A stretch of DNA of 64,000 bases, from the NCBI GenBank assembly GCA_014338405.1, contig JTDE01001548.1:62001-126000 (forward strand). The letters run 5' to 3'. Each line of letters starts with the position of its first letter. The stretch's first letter is position 1. Position numbers and translations under genes: made by a program. Below the pieces are notes generated by a model that had not been told where the DNA came from, ran no database searches, and saw only the letters and a list, made by a program, of their open reading frames with translations. Shown here piece after piece: positions 11,185 through 24,653 of this stretch. This DNA is from Paragonimus skrjabini miyazakii (Eukaryota; Platyhelminthes; Trematoda; Plagiorchiida; Troglotrematidae).

Positions 11185-11285
11185 AATTCATTCACAGCTG
11201 CGGCGATTATTACATAGGCAGAGCCCAAACAAGGACGAAACCGGTCGTGAATTGCCGTATTGAGGGTAATCATCAAGAAACATTA
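11185..11285 (+). ncRNA. Decayed hammerhead-ribozyme repeat, copy C
   Basis: The 3' half of the ribozyme is perfect: loop AAACAA, GGAC (11233-11236), GAAA (11237-11240), CCGGTC with a GTC cleavage site, then the same tail as copies A and B (TTGAGGGTAATCATCAAG, CATTACAAA). The 5' half is damaged: CTGATGA has become AGGCAGA and GTCC has become GCCC, so it should not cleave alone. Together the three copies allow the ancestral stem II, GTCC/GGAC, to be read. Confidence 0.6.
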
Positions 11286-11289
11286 CAAA

Positions 11290-14200
11290 CAGAATTAATA
11301 GGACTTTGGAAACCTGGGCAGTGGACCACGTGACATGTTTCGTTCACTCCACAAACATACAGCCTCGTCAACCCACCAGCAAACTTGTGAGCCTAATGCA
11401 CTGATCGAAAAGCACCCACTGTCCTTTCGATTTCCGTCCTGATTTTTGTGTACTTGTCTTGGGTGATCGTAGGGCAGGAATGAAGTTTAACAAAGCTTTA
11501 TTAATCAGAAACTGTTGACGATAATCTAGAGGTCACCATGGTTTTCAGTTCCATCTTATTATGGCGTTAATCGATGGCATTTCGTTCACCAGCTTGAGTT
11601 GTTACAGTCATACCTGGTTCGATTGGAAAGAATATGTGGAACGTTATGTTGAAATACTGAATCGTTGGAAGTGGAAGTATTTCTGTTACATAGCCAACAA
11701 GTATCCACCTGTTCGGATATTAGTGACGTTAATCTCAATAGTGATTTTGATGATATTAGTGAAAGTAACCACAATTGAGTGATTATGACACTCTCCAAAA
11801 CGGCAAGCAAGCCTCTACCAGATGCTCTACATAATCAGTGTTACCTTGTCTCTCAACAGAGGCAAGAACTATTTCACTTACAAAACAATGATCTGAAAAG
11901 ATCGTTTATAGGGTCAGTACCAGCTGTTCCCTTGTTTCATATTCCCCCATTCCATTTTACCATCTACATCGTGCGTATCAACATATCATGATATGTAGTT
12001 TCTCACCATAGTTCGACAATTCAAGGTTTTGATTCACGCCACTCAAGAATGACGACTGTTTGTCACTTCAGTTTTTCACTGGAACTAATAAGTGTTCATA
12101 ATTGACTGCACAAGAGCCACAACTGAGTCAACCCACATTAGTTCTTCATTTACTTGATGTTTGTTGAGACATCAACCATGTTTCAGTTGAAAAACTGTTA
12201 GTCAGATTCACTTGTTGCGTTGAGACTCAAAAGGAACTCAAATAGACTCAAAAGGAATACAATACAAATCAAGTGGGTAATCCAGCTGTTGACTTCTTGT
12301 TGTGTGTCAATAAGTGATCAGCCCTTTTAACGATCATAGCATATTATGTATCAGCATGCTATTACTTTTACTAATCTAAATAAGCGTTGCTAGATATATC
12401 GTACAAACGTTTCTCGCTGATTTTTATCAGTTGGTGCGAGTTGCTATTTTTTAGACTTCAATTTCAATTAGGATTATAAGAGAGGTTTTCATAAATGTGT
12501 ATCAAACGATTTAAAAGTGCTTTATCATGAACCTGAAATCAGTATTAATCCTCAACGAATTATCATCCGGATTATGATCCGTGTAATAAAATTCGAAGTA
12601 GATATAACTGTATCGTCTGAAACGTTTCAAAAGGATTGCAAGTACGCGTTTGATTTAGTCAGCTAGCTATATTTTCATTCATACGTACTGCCACAGATTT
12701 TGTAACTAAATCACGCACAAATGTTATGCGTGGTGTCGGCATTAGACCAATAATGTTGATAACCTTCCATATAGTTTATCTGACGTTTGGTATCTAAAAA
12801 TTGTGACTGTTTCGTTAAACGTTAACAACACAAACACTTAACAGATCACGTGGTTTAACCATTTTCTTGAACGATGAGCTCTGGTCGGTCCCGCCATGCT
12901 ATGAGCCCCAGTATATGGACGGCACGCTTAACCAGATAGACGACAGTGAACCATTCACCTTAGTTTTGCCACAACTGTGTTAGCCAATCTGTTCTGAGTT
13001 TGGTCTGATGATATTCCGCAAATCGTTACGCTTAATTTTGGCTAACTCACTCGTCTAACCTTTACCGACTCTCACCTTCATGCTTGATCATGTATAACCG
13101 ATTAGTCCCCTGAACTGTTCCCAATTTCAGAATTCAGTGAATGCTTGAAACCGATCACTGAAATGTTCTCAGAAAGACGGATCTTCCGAATAGTATACAT
13201 TTTTAGTCATTAAATTAGGGTCAGCCGAGATTGGAAATAGGAAGCGTAAAAACTGCAGATTAATTGTTTCGATCGTTAAAATTTCAAGCTTATTCATTCT
13301 GCCCAGTAGACTTTGCCACAAGTTTTTTTAAAGACATTGACAAAGTGTCTTAAGTATACAGATTCCAAATCTATTGTGCAGTTACGTAATCAGAAACTTC
13401 TTGAGATTCTACTATTGTGAGTAACCACTTCCAACTCCTATAGTCTTACCTGGAGCAGTCCATATTTATGAAGCAAATTAACAAAGCTGGTCAGTATTTG
13501 TGAAATGCAGCGAAAACACTTTTTTTGTACACACCAAACACCCTAAAGGATGGTTGGATAAATGGAGTCCTACTGTGAAATATCTAAACTCCTGCTCGGC
13601 TGGATAGTTCAGCTATTAGGGTACATACTGTCTTAGAACATGTGGTTCATGTGGCTGGTTGAAATTCAGAGGTAGCCGGACATTTCACTCTCAGCTGTCG
13701 CCATAGTTAGCAAATCCTCCAAGCTAATTTTTGTTACATCAATGGTGATATTCTTGTATTAGATTGAAATGTGTGTTTCAAACTGACCTGCCCATCTGAA
13801 TCAGTAATCATGAGATATTAAGCAAAATGGTTATCGAAAGGTACAATATGACCAAAGGTAACGCAACCAGGCTAGGCCGATAAAGCGAAGTGTTGCAAAT
13901 TTCGACTCAACATAACCTCATAGTTTTTGAACATGTACAAACCAGCACTGACGAAAATTAACCAGTTGCGTTCATGTTAGAAGCGAGTGTGCATTATTTT
14001 GTCCTGCATAAGCTTATCTTTGTTTTAAACACGGAAACGATTATTAAGTTCGGATCGCATCAGTCAATTCCATAACCTGGCAATTTCTGGATATTCTTAA
14101 ACCAAATCGTAGTTGGTGGATGTTCACTCACAAATCAAGCTTTCGTATGCCCCCCATCGCGTAGCCATTTGCTCTCTCCAGTTGTTCGGCGTGCTCGCTT

Positions 14201-16440
14201 GTATACCGTTAGATACTAACTGATCACAACTTTGCTTGTTGTCATCCGGTTTTCGCAGTTTAGGTCATTCGGCTGAGTAGCTTGAGCATATGAAGTTAAA
14301 TGATAATATGGTCAAACGTCTGAGTTCCATTCCGGCACTGACTACAATTTTCGACTGAAAACGTAGCGTCCAGATTAAATTAATAAGTCATACTTCTGTA
14401 CTAAGGTTACTTAATCATAAGGCTATTGGCACGGTAAATAACTCATTAAAACGATTGCAAACTAACTTCACCGTTACGACAACTAACCTGATTGGGTGGG
14501 CCACTCAGAGACTCAGTCACCTCAACATATGAGGTTGGTAGCTTTTCAGCAATCCAATGAAAATGTATGTGGTGATCACTATTACTTACAGGCAAACAAC
14601 AAGGCACATACATTTTTCATCTGATTTGCACGTAGTACCCATCTTCTATACGAATAAGTATTCAGTTCATCACTTTGCAGTCTGGTGTACTTCTTTGATA
14701 AATGTACCGCATGAGACCACGACTTCCCAGGCTTCCTTCTGCCCTTCTAATATCACCAGCTTACTCAGCATACCATCTGATCGTAGTCGAGGCGCCATGA
14801 CCAAGTTTCGACTGTATTGCGAAACTTGTGAACATCATTTTCCCCAGGCAACGTGTTGTCTTGTAGCTGAATACACTCTGTCACTTGAACTAAAACACCA
14901 CTCAGGGAGTTCGGAACTCACAACCGAATCTAGTTATCCACTCTTTTCAGAAGGTCTTGTGGAATCTACCAAACATTTCAAAGGAAAGTCTACCACAACA
15001 GGATTTAGCGAACAAAACTAATGCTAAAATCAGGTCCTAGTGGTTTTCACTATTGTCTGGTACATCGTGACAACCCGAAGGTAGACACATTTCAAGGTCG
15101 ATTCCAATAATAGGCTACTCTTGCTTTATTTAATACACTGTCTTATTTCACAGATTGAACGAAATAAGACGAGTTCGTCTGAGTTGAAGAAAATTTTGTG
15201 TCAGAAACGAAACGTTACCAATAAACTAAACTACTGACTGTTCACAAGTTGTTCTGAACACAAGACAGAGTTCAGAAATTCACCACACATGTGCGTTCAG
15301 TACGGAAAAATGGTTTTTCACTACCTTTACTTTTGATAGCAGAAAATGATTAGCCAATTTAGATGAGTGATAAAATAACAGACGGATGCAACTGTCTAAA
15401 CATTGCCCAAATTTATTTAGGTAAAATTCAAATTTGTTCAATAAAACTGCTATTAAGCATGCAAGTGATAAATTGACTAACTTACTCGTAACACTGCCAA
15501 CACGATTCGCGCACTCCCGGCTTGTACAGCCACTGTACTGATTGTAGTTGTGGTTGGGTACCCATCGGAAAAATCCGATGATTCTGAAGAGGCCTCTGGA
15601 TCGGACATTTTCTAGTTGAGAAGACGTCTGAATGATTGCTTTTCTAAAATCCTCCGGTCGGTCGGAAATTATGGAATTTTGTGATTACTGGGTGCGGGAG
15701 GGAATGGGAAAAGTTGGATTAAGGGGCTTTTGGTCAGGGGATAATAGAAGTTAGCTTCTATTCAGTTCTGGTCACACAGCACAATGATCGGATCCGGTTA
15801 ACGGATCCGTTTGATGGGAACCATTCGCGAATTCAACACTCAATATACGTACAGGGAACAAGTGAGGTTATGATGAGGCGTTGAACGGTGGCAAGTTTGC
15901 TCACACTTCAGTCTGTTTACAAGTTGGAAATGGTTAGAGTTCGCTGGTTACAAATTGTTTATTGCTGAGTTGTGTGTACAAGACGAAATACACGCACCGC
16001 AAATTAACACACTGAGAATTTCCCTGGTTAGAATATCTGAGTGGTCTGTTTTATTCTTTCCGGGGTTACTATTTAAGTTACAACGACGTGTTCGAGTTTG
16101 GGTGGGACACACATAAGCACCAAAAATTGTCATTTCTTTACAAACAGAGGACGGTTACGGTACCTATGCAAAACATTATCCCAAGTCAATGATTGGTCAC
16201 ACGGCCTGAGGGAGACTGGTTCTGTCAGAGTCCACACATGTTTTCGTGTCACTGATCAGCCTGGATTGGGCATCTGGTCAAAAGCAGTGTGCAGAAGCCT
16301 CGTCGAACGTGGGTCACATCGGTTGGTGTACGTACTGGCTGCCAAGGGGGCTATGGTTTCGCCATTCCGAACCAGTAAGAAATGTACGCATGCATACACA
16401 CGTAAGCACACAAACGTACCCACGGCCTATTGTGGCCACA
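11290..16440. other. Long stretch with no recognised gene or repeat family
   Basis: About 5 kb of roughly 38-40% GC sequence. The longest frame (14557-15021, plus, 154 codons) has low-complexity, unconserved-looking sequence. The opposite strand near 14,690-14,820 has a short coding-like piece without firm splice borders. A 73-codon frame at 11561-11782 with a hydrophobic C-terminus is as likely chance as gene. I see nothing else. Confidence 0.4.
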
Positions 16441-16442
16441 TA

Positions 16443-16472
16443 CGCACACAAGCACACACACACACACACACA
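16443..16472. repeat. CA-dinucleotide microsatellite
   Basis: An interrupted run of CA repeats within a wider CAC/ACA-rich stretch (about 16,380-16,475). It explains the His/Thr-rich open frames that cross it, which are not genes. Confidence 0.9.
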
Positions 16473-16479
16473 TTCCAAT

Positions 16480-18029
16480 GTCCCAAGTAGTCAGGTCTTC
16501 CCATACGCCTACGTCTTTGTGTCAGGGCAGCTTAGCCAAGTGCCAGGTCAGCACCCCATGGTTGTGGACATCAGCACCGGTGCTGGGTCGATCCGTCCGG
16601 TCGATGGATCGATCCACATCGCATGCCAAACTTTGGTCTGCGGGTTTCACCGCGTGCAAAAGTAGCAAGACTTCCGCATGGTCGATTGACGCAATGCGTA
16701 TGTTATTGCTGTATAGACACTGAACACGGTCAGCTCAGGCTTAGAGGACAGATTTATTTCACTATGTTCTTTACATGCTCCGGATTAAAATGCTGGACGC
16801 GCTTTAGGAGAATACCGAGGTAGATGAAGCAAGTAAGAGGCGTCAGCAGTATTCAGCGGTTGGAATAATGATGACCTTTGTGGGCAGGTATCGATCGGGT
16901 CAACGATTGTAAGTGATAGGTGTCTGAAATTAAATTAACCTTGGCGATGATGAAAGAAAAATAATGCAGTGATATAAGCCCATTTCCTTATAACTATTCA
17001 TGGTACGCATGTGGACATAAATCTCACACCTAATTGAAATGTAAGTGCTCCAGAAAGGAAACGAATAGCATATTATCTTGGATGGTACGTAAGGCGTACG
17101 CTGCCAATTTGTGTAGGTCTGGGATGTAGTCCAACTGCGGTGGTAATTTTGTGCCCGTAGACCACACGTCAGTATTCGCATGCTGGTTCACTCCATCGCT
17201 CATACGGGAACCAGCTTTTGCAATGCTAACATAATCTGAGTTGGGCCATGCAAGTGGACAACTCAGGTAATACTATCCGGTATGACCAAACTGATCAATT
17301 CTGGCAGGTCACTATCAAAACGGTTTTCCAGACGACAAATCTCAGCGACATAGAAGATGGACAAAAAGTCATGCTAAATTTAAATTTCCATTTTGTACAC
17401 CACGAGGTGTTTCCTGTCGGGATCAATCGTGACAATCGGGTTCGATCTCCTTAACAGCGTAACTGACAACCTATCACCCTTGTCATCAACATATTGTTGA
17501 GGTGTAAAGCAAACAGTTTGCAGTGTGCGTTTATATGCCTACTCTTGAAAGTGGGAGACGTTTGTAACTAACTTTGGGTGTGATTCGGCTACCCTTGAAG
17601 ACTACAACGACGAACAACAGATTGAGGTTGCAAAAGTTATGGTGTGTTTCATTTTCAGTGCAATAACCTTATGGTTATTTGAACAATAGTACCATTGCGT
17701 CTAAGCACAAAAGAAGCCCACTATTTTCCGCCAAAAACCTCAGTAAGACAATACTGGATTTTGTCAAGAAGTTCTACGGAGTAGTCGACTACAAAATCAC
17801 ATTTATGGAGATGACAAATCAGAAATCCTTTTGCTGCACTGTGGCGAAGAGCTCTGAACCTTAGGTTCGATAAACGGCTCATGAGATAGTAAACTCGTGC
17901 ATCCTGTTGTTCAAACCGATGCATGCTTCATAAGTATGTATATTTGGCTGAATCAGAACAGGACTAGTGAAGGGGCAATGCATGACCATACAAAGACCGG
18001 GTTGAATAGTAAAGCATTTGGTCGATATC
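16480..18029. other. No gene recognised; GC-richer block then AT-rich
   Basis: The first 300 bases are GC-rich with short CpG-containing palindromes (GGTCGATGGATCGATCC). A plus-strand frame at 17248-17454 (reading NTIRYDQTDQFWQVTIKTV) looks mildly coding and ends in a stop, but has no neighbour, homologue or splice evidence that I can name. Confidence 0.35.
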
Positions 18030-18330
18030 GGTTGCAGATCACGCACAATTGATCGCAGTTTACAATTAAATTTTAGCCGTTCCCTTTCAAAGTGAGACAC
18101 TATACTCGGGGTTCTCTCTTGTTGGAGGTCATTATTAGCACATCATTGCCACGACCGGGAGCAGAACTTCGGCCACGCTTTCATGCGTTGACCAATGCGC
18201 AATGGACTTTGCATTAGTTAATTCCGAATTATTATACACAATCGCTCAGTCGGCTTCGCTTGTGAGTACTGCTTGGATTGTTTCGAGAGCGGACAGAAAC
18301 CCTCCTGTCGATGGCTCTATGACTAGCACC
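18030..18330 (-). mobile_element. Diverged copy of the main tRNA-derived SINE
   Basis: It matches the longer copies at 37755 and 52575 in order: CACAATTGATCGCAG, a block near CTCGGGGTTCTCTC, the B-box region CGGGAGCAGAACTTCGGCC, CACGCTTTCATG, a degraded A-box region and the GTGAGTA end. Many substitutions show it is an old copy. Confidence 0.65.
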
Positions 18331-19499
18331 TCTCTTCAAGTTGAAATCACAGGTTCGGTTAAAATTGATGGACGCTATTTTTTAAGTAGTGCTGATCATA
18401 ATCCCCTACTACTCATCAGTAATCATGACAGACTTTCTGATGGTAGCATCGAAGATGGAAAGCAAAAAGACAAGGTGATTGCAGTGCAAGAGGAGTTTAT
18501 ATTTCGACCTATAAACTGAGATACTTGGGGTGAAATGCCAAGTTCCAATCGGTTTAAGCACTGATTTAGACATAAACGGAAACCTTCACGATACAGTGCA
18601 ACCAAAAGGCTGAGGAAAAGAAGGCAATGAGCCACTCTAGTGCAGATATCTGAAGCAAGTGCACGTCGATTATCAAACAACCAACCAGAGTTCAGCACAT
18701 TCACTCTCTCTGCTGACGGTTCACCGCGGGTTTGTCAGTGACTTACCAGTGCGTGACGGCCAGTGTGTCCCCGACCGCCTTCATCGCAACTCACTTCCGA
18801 CAGATCACCGTGCGCTTGAATCCATGTTCGCGAAACCGTTCCCGCTGAGCCTTCGGATGTCCTTCCTAATCGTACTCCTGAAAGAAGTCCGGTTCGAGGC
18901 TATGTCCACTTGTGCTCTGAATAACCTCCACGGTTTGCCTCATCCTTTTCCGGATTGGCTTGTCACAGTGACCGAGGTAAAGGGACTCCCGCGTACTACC
19001 GTCACAATGTATGGCCCGCTCTGTACCACTTGTGAGTCACAAGTGGGAGGCTTGTGAGTGAAGATCCTTGTAGTTTTGCATGCCAAACCTGGTTGACCAT
19101 ATAATACTCTAGCATCAGAGCGAAACCTTCGGATCTCAGAAAAAACAGACTCCAGCGGTATGAACTAAGCTTGCAAGAAAGATATTAAACGTATAAAGAA
19201 AAGGGTGGTCCAGCATAAGAGCGTTCATGTATGCACTCTGAATAGATCAGGAATGCGAAACATTTTTGAATGTGGGCTGAGAAACTGAACAAAACCACTA
19301 GCATACAGGGCACCAAGAAGGGGTAAGAGGTCACCATGACCAAGGATTCTGACGAGGGAAGGGGGTGACTTTCTACACGACGGATACGAAGGAAAGCAAA
19401 GATATGCAACTACATAATCAGGCCAGCCTATATGCGTCTAACGCACTCATCTTTCCTTCGTTCATGGTGTACTGCGAACAAAACACTGTCAACAAAATT

Positions 19500-19960
19500 A
19501 TGCGGCCCGCGTATTCGCGCCGCATCCGTCGCAACATCGTATGGTCCAATCACCACAACCTATGGCACTTACAGTTCTTTTGCGAATCGTGCGCGTGAAT
19601 TCACGACTGTACAACCATCGCTCATTAAAATTTCGGATACCAGTCCGGATTACATTTCTCCAGACCATCTGACTCAGGGCTGCCCTGTTCCATGATCTAG
19701 GATGGTTATTACAATGCAAAAACCTAATTGCATGACGTCCAGGTATCGTGACCTTTGGTTACCGAAATTTCGCTTACCTAGTATCAGTTTCCCGCACGAC
19801 AGAGTCTTCGGGATCCGTTTCCCCGTCATTCGGCAGATGCGTCCCAGCATCAGCACGGCTTCCGTCTCGTTCGTGTCTCTTCTTCAACTTACCTCAGTGT
19901 TCAGAACTGTGTCTACCCACCGTCTACTCGAGATGCATTTTAGACATTATAGATGAAAAC
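19500..19960 (-). pseudogene. C-terminal relic of a non-LTR retrotransposon ORF
   Basis: The minus strand reads GRICRMTGKRIPKTLSCG then GKRNFGNQRSRYLDVM. This is the conserved segment after the reverse transcriptase domain in many endonuclease/reverse-transcriptase LINEs (the usual pattern is WAGHxxRM..RIPK...GKR..G..R.RY.D). A frameshift later, NPRSWNRAALSQMVWRN continues the tail domain. Frameshifts and stops show decay. A related tail is at 56127-56420. This family differs from the element at 42-45 kb, whose tail reads CRSQWRTCIHTIS. Confidence 0.65.
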
Positions 19961-20040
19961 GGCTCAGATACAGCACATTCCATTGAAACGATTTCCAAGT
20001 TGAACTGCCATACAGCAAAGTGGACAGCATTGTAAATAAG

Positions 20041-20512
20041 TGTTAGGGTGCCCCACCCTGTTACTGTCTCAAGGCCCCTCCGCCGTGAGAAAGGAAAAAA
20101 AACGATTGACTTTGTCCTAGTTTGTGGACCTGCTCACAGCGGCCGAGAGGGTGATCTTGGCTAGTTTTTATGCGTCAGACTTTTTACTCCGTTGTGCCCA
20201 TTTGTGACCCTAACTATTTTTTCCGATAAATGTCCTTCTCTTTTTATGATTCGGAAATGTTCTTATGGCCACCGTGCACCCTATAAGTACTTTTGTCCTT
20301 GTCGCCTTGGTCGCACCCGTTTTGTAGCGGAACAAAGCTTCTTATTTTGAACGCGTCTTTTGGCTTGCTTAAGGAGCGAATACGGGACAGTCGCGGTACT
20401 ATTCGGGACCGAGATTTTCGTGTGAATTATTATCGGGGCGAGAATCCGACTTTATCGAGCGTACCACTATACTGAGATCAAACAAGCGTACCGTTTAGGA
20501 GGGTTTACAACA
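20041..20512 (+). mobile_element. Solo LTR with perfect 5-bp target-site duplication
   Basis: A 472-bp segment begins TGTTAGGG and ends TTTACAACA, the standard TG...CA termini of LTRs. It is flanked by ATAAG on both sides (20036-20040 and 20513-20517). A TATA-like CCTATAAGTAC lies near 20,281. A 403-bp relative with the same landmarks is at 49207. No internal coding sequence or second LTR is adjacent, as expected after recombination between the two LTRs of a full element. The superfamily (Gypsy or BEL) is not decided. Confidence 0.8.
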
Positions 20513-20517
20513 ATAAG

Positions 20518-23394
20518 TTGGTTTGTTTTCACCTTCAGGCTACGGTTCTTTCAGATACGTCTTTCAAGACGTCCGAATGCACCGTCAAAAGAGCTCGCAA
20601 CTCACGGGTCACAGAAAGATATGTCGATTAGTGGCAACCTAGGAATCGGAAGTCTACGCAGCCATGTATATTGACTCTATTGATGCGGACTAGATGTAGA
20701 CACAGAATTTTCCCCCGAAGTAGGCTGAAAGAGTGAAAGTGCCTTCAGTGTGTTGATGTGCTCACCAAACGTGGCTGTCGCGGTCGCGAAACCCATAGTT
20801 ATTTGCTACAGTTCTTCACTGAGTGTAAATAGCCCACCTACATTGTGCAAAAATCCGAGCAATCTATTTATGTACAACGCTTGAAGCACCGCCAAGTGGC
20901 AGGTTCAACAGGCGACCATAGTCGCGGTATACCAGTTGTAATTTCAAGATCATCAGAAGTGGATTCATATGACCGTAAATTCGCTTTCATAAGTGTGCAT
21001 GATATTTTGAATAAGTTGATTAACTTATCTTGGCATCCGAACCTATCAAACACCGTTCACAGCACTTCACGGCTCATGGAATCAATTTTCTGGAAATCTG
21101 CCATTGGTTAGTAGCGTTTACTGCATTTTTCCTGAAGCTGGTTGGCTTACAATACCATTACATCATCACTGCGACCGGCCCGGACCCCAGTAAACACGTG
21201 GATCTACTTTATGCTTTTCACCTGTTTGTCACTGAGTGTTCAAAGGTATCATTGAAAGACTTCGTTTGTTGGGAACCCATGGAATCTTTATCGTCGCGTT
21301 GATGGCAGGTGGATGAACATTATTCAGTGGGCAAATTTAAATTATCGTCAAACGGTATGGTCAGTGGTAAAATTCAAAACGATAGTTTGTAGACAGTTGC
21401 ATAGTTGTAGATGTTCTCCTCATCAACTTTTCGTAAATATGAATCCAACTGTAAGCCTACTCTATACGGAGGCTATATTCGTTCGAGAGCAGATGTTTAC
21501 TCATCCACAATCTGTTTTAAGACAGTCGCATCACCGGAAAACCTGACATCCAATATTCCTTGCGAATAAGCGCACTACTGGATTTTGATGAAACAACCAA
21601 AAACTAGTCTGTTTGTTTGCCCCTGTCATGGTAACACTGATCATGACTGACTACTGGCGAATGGCACGGCTGTATCCACACAGGTGCACCATCAGTTCCA
21701 CACCTGACACACATTTTCCGCTCTGTAATCTCATGTGGTAGTATGCAGTTGATAATATTTTTGCACACTAATAACCCGTGCGATGTTTTTCCGATCAATA
21801 TTTCATATTGCACACACGTGCAGCTTGGTTATAGTGGAAACATAAAAACGACTGTGTGAAGTGTTGATCCGGAAAACATCGCATAAATCACGTTTTCTCT
21901 CGGAATTCTTGAAGGGGACTAGCTTTTTTGATAATATTTTAAAAAGTGACCTTTTACTGTGTAAGTAAACACGTTATGACAGAAATCATGTGTACACTCT
22001 TTGTTGCTCGTTCGACTAATCGTGCCGAGTTTTAAACTACGACAGAACGAAAACAGTTCATTCACCATCACAGCAGAAAGAGCACCACAGATCATTCTTT
22101 TAGAGCGCACAAGGGATGTTGCAATCGGATTGCGGTCGTCTCTGCGAACCATTATGGACGTCTGTTTCAGGAAGCGAACGTGACTCGGAATTATTCGTGA
22201 CCTCAAATGTCGCTTCGTAATCGATGACGCTTACAATTTTTTTGCAGCAAACTAACTGTTTTCACTTTGTTATGAATCAGAGTTTTGCATGTCCAAACCA
22301 TTTTCAATAAAACACCCATAGAGGTACAACGAAGCTTGCTCGTGTCAAACTCATATAATGTCAGTCTTCTGTGGGTCTTTTCCAACTGTTTAATGCTCCA
22401 CTAAAGTTGGTTTCGACAGAATATTTCTTCACGTTACTGAAATGATGTCTCCCGAGCCGAACTACAAAACGATTGGACGATCTTGTGCAAGTGAAATGTA
22501 AGATTGCCAAGTAAACTATGCGTGCGTTTAAGCACAATTCAATGTATTCCATGAATTACTGAGGTAAACGAGCCCGTTTTCAGACATTTCGATGAACTTC
22601 TCAAAGTCCAAGACTACTGACAAAATAGTATCGTGAGAAATGTAACAAAAGCTTCATAATGTAGTCTAACTTACACAAACCAACGACTTTTCGTGAGTCA
22701 ACTTAGATTTTTGTGTAATTGTAAGCCCACAAACATTCATCATGAAAAACTTGAACTCTACTGGGAAATCCACTAATCACATTTCTGTGAGACTGTGTAC
22801 ATTCAACTTGTTTTCAGTGTGTCTGCGTACTGTCCAGTTAGGAGCTCTTCCGTGTTGCTCAGCTGAAGAAATGCAATGTCACTGAAATACGCGCTGAAGT
22901 TACGGTACTTTCTGACTAACTCTGATAACTGTCTTCAGCCTCAAATGACAATGTTTAGTTGTTTAAATTTTGGACATCAGTATCGATTGTTTGTCCTCAT
23001 ACCGAAGCTTTCGAAGAACTCAGAAAAAATGCCGTTTTGGTGTTATCGCTATTCGATCAAAGGGGCTGAAACACTATTGCCCGACTATTCATGTCATGTA
23101 CAAAATTTCCCCTATCTTGAATGGTCGTTCCAGCTCCCTAGATGATACCCCTATCCGATATCCTCATTGAGTTCGAAAAGGGGCATATTGAAGGAACTAA
23201 AGCAACAAATGAATGTGATTGACGTAGTAACATCTGAGTAATTTTGATTCCGAATTTTCTGGCACATGTTCATCCGAACCTACCAGCCCACGTTATGTGC
23301 ACCAAAGTGGTTGAGGCAACCTATCGGGTTGCCATCGTGGTGATTATATAATACTTGGTGTTCTTGTAGGCATGTCTATCCCTGTTTGTCCTTA
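20518..23394. other. No gene recognised
   Basis: Several frames of 60-95 codons lie here (for example 20845-21111 and 22876-23145, plus), none with a recognisable motif or good splice borders. No repeat family shared with the rest of the window was noticed. Confidence 0.4.
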
Positions 23395-23500
23395 TCTGTT
23401 TGTTGTATATGACATGTTTTACGTCTGCGACTGATGAGAGTAAATGAAGTGTTAACATATCGCAATATATGTTTTCTTTCTGTTCTGATGAAAAGCAAAC
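23395..23500 (+). mobile_element. Fragment of a Penelope-type 3' region with hammerhead-like core
   Basis: CTGATGAGAG (23431-23440), then a short spacer, a damaged GAAA and GTTAACAT. The order and spacing match the sequence just 3' of the Penelope-like element at 46680-48220, read on the minus strand (CTGATGAGAGTTAATCGAAA then GTTAAC), and similarity continues for about 40 bases into a T-rich tail. Only the non-coding end of the element is visible here. Confidence 0.5.
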
Positions 23501-24648
23501 TCTCTGGCGCTAAACCTCAAGGTACAGAGAAGACGAAGTCAACATGATGTGACAAAAAAGACTAAATGCCGTTGTCCTGCAAAGATACAACGCTCCAGAG
23601 GTAGGATTCTACTATCACCTTTGAAACCTCAGTCCATTTCCTTCGCCACATCTCACATTATTAATCGAGGTCCAGGCAAATTACATTAATATGACAGAGC
23701 ATAAATTAATTTTCGAATCTCTCGCATTAACTTTCTGACTGCTCTGCCGAATTATTTTTGGAAAACACTTTTTTGCATATTAATAGATAACTGTGTGAGT
23801 ATTGCTGACGTACTGCATCATTTATCGATTGAGTCTATGTATGGCTTGTTGATCGGCCAACCACATTCACTGCCTGAATGGGCCAAATAACTGACGCCAT
23901 ATTTCACAATAGTATCCAAAGGCACACCTCATCCTATAAGTGAATCGAATGAGTATTGATCTCTTAGTGTTGTTTGTCTGTTCGGATGAGTCGTCAAACA
24001 GGCATGCAGTTCACCCATGGTTTGGTGCATTAGTCATTGGGTGTTGTTGTGACATGCGTGATCAGGTTGTGTTGATGATGAGGAAACTTCTCAACCTCCA
24101 TCTTTCGGGTGACACATCTTTGATAGGTCATTCCGCATGATGAGTCTCTTTGGAATGCGCTTGTACCCAAGTCAAGGATACCCTTTAGTAACGTGAATAA
24201 GAAAGTCTGTATGCGTTTTACTACTTTGCATGTCATAAAATTGGCACTTTTGGTAAACTGGTGCTATATCAAGGGATTGGCGTTGTAGGTTTCAGCGGAC
24301 TCTGAAAAAGCAGCAATAACAGAGAACTGTCTATAGTATAGAGTGTCGACGTTATTAAAGTCTGGCTGTACCTTCAACAGCAACAGTATATATCACCGTG
24401 GCATATCTGTCTGTACCATATCAGAAATGCGTGTAATCCTGCGAACAGATGACTATAACTCATGAGTGATGAAGAGTACATGAGTTAACTCTTCTCATGT
24501 TTCTTCACTACAAATAGGTTTTCTTCACTTCGTATTGCAATTCATAATCTACATATACATCATTTTGCAACATATTCCCCGTTCACCTAAGCACATAGCC
24601 CTCAGTATAGTCAGACGTGTTCATAACTCGAGTAGTCACGTAGATATA
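23501..24648. other. No gene recognised
   Basis: AT-rich sequence with only short chance frames; nothing shared with the repeat families of this window was noticed. Confidence 0.4.
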
Positions 24649-24653
24649 TAAAC

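Noticed and set aside
14557..15021. 154-codon open frame on the plus strand
   Set aside because: No motif or splice context, low-complexity Ser/Thr/His-rich end; the opposite strand near 14,690-14,820 looks as coding as this one. Treated as chance.
16098..16723. Three overlapping plus-strand frames of 97-139 codons
   Set aside because: They cross the CA microsatellite, which keeps several frames open at once. Not genes.
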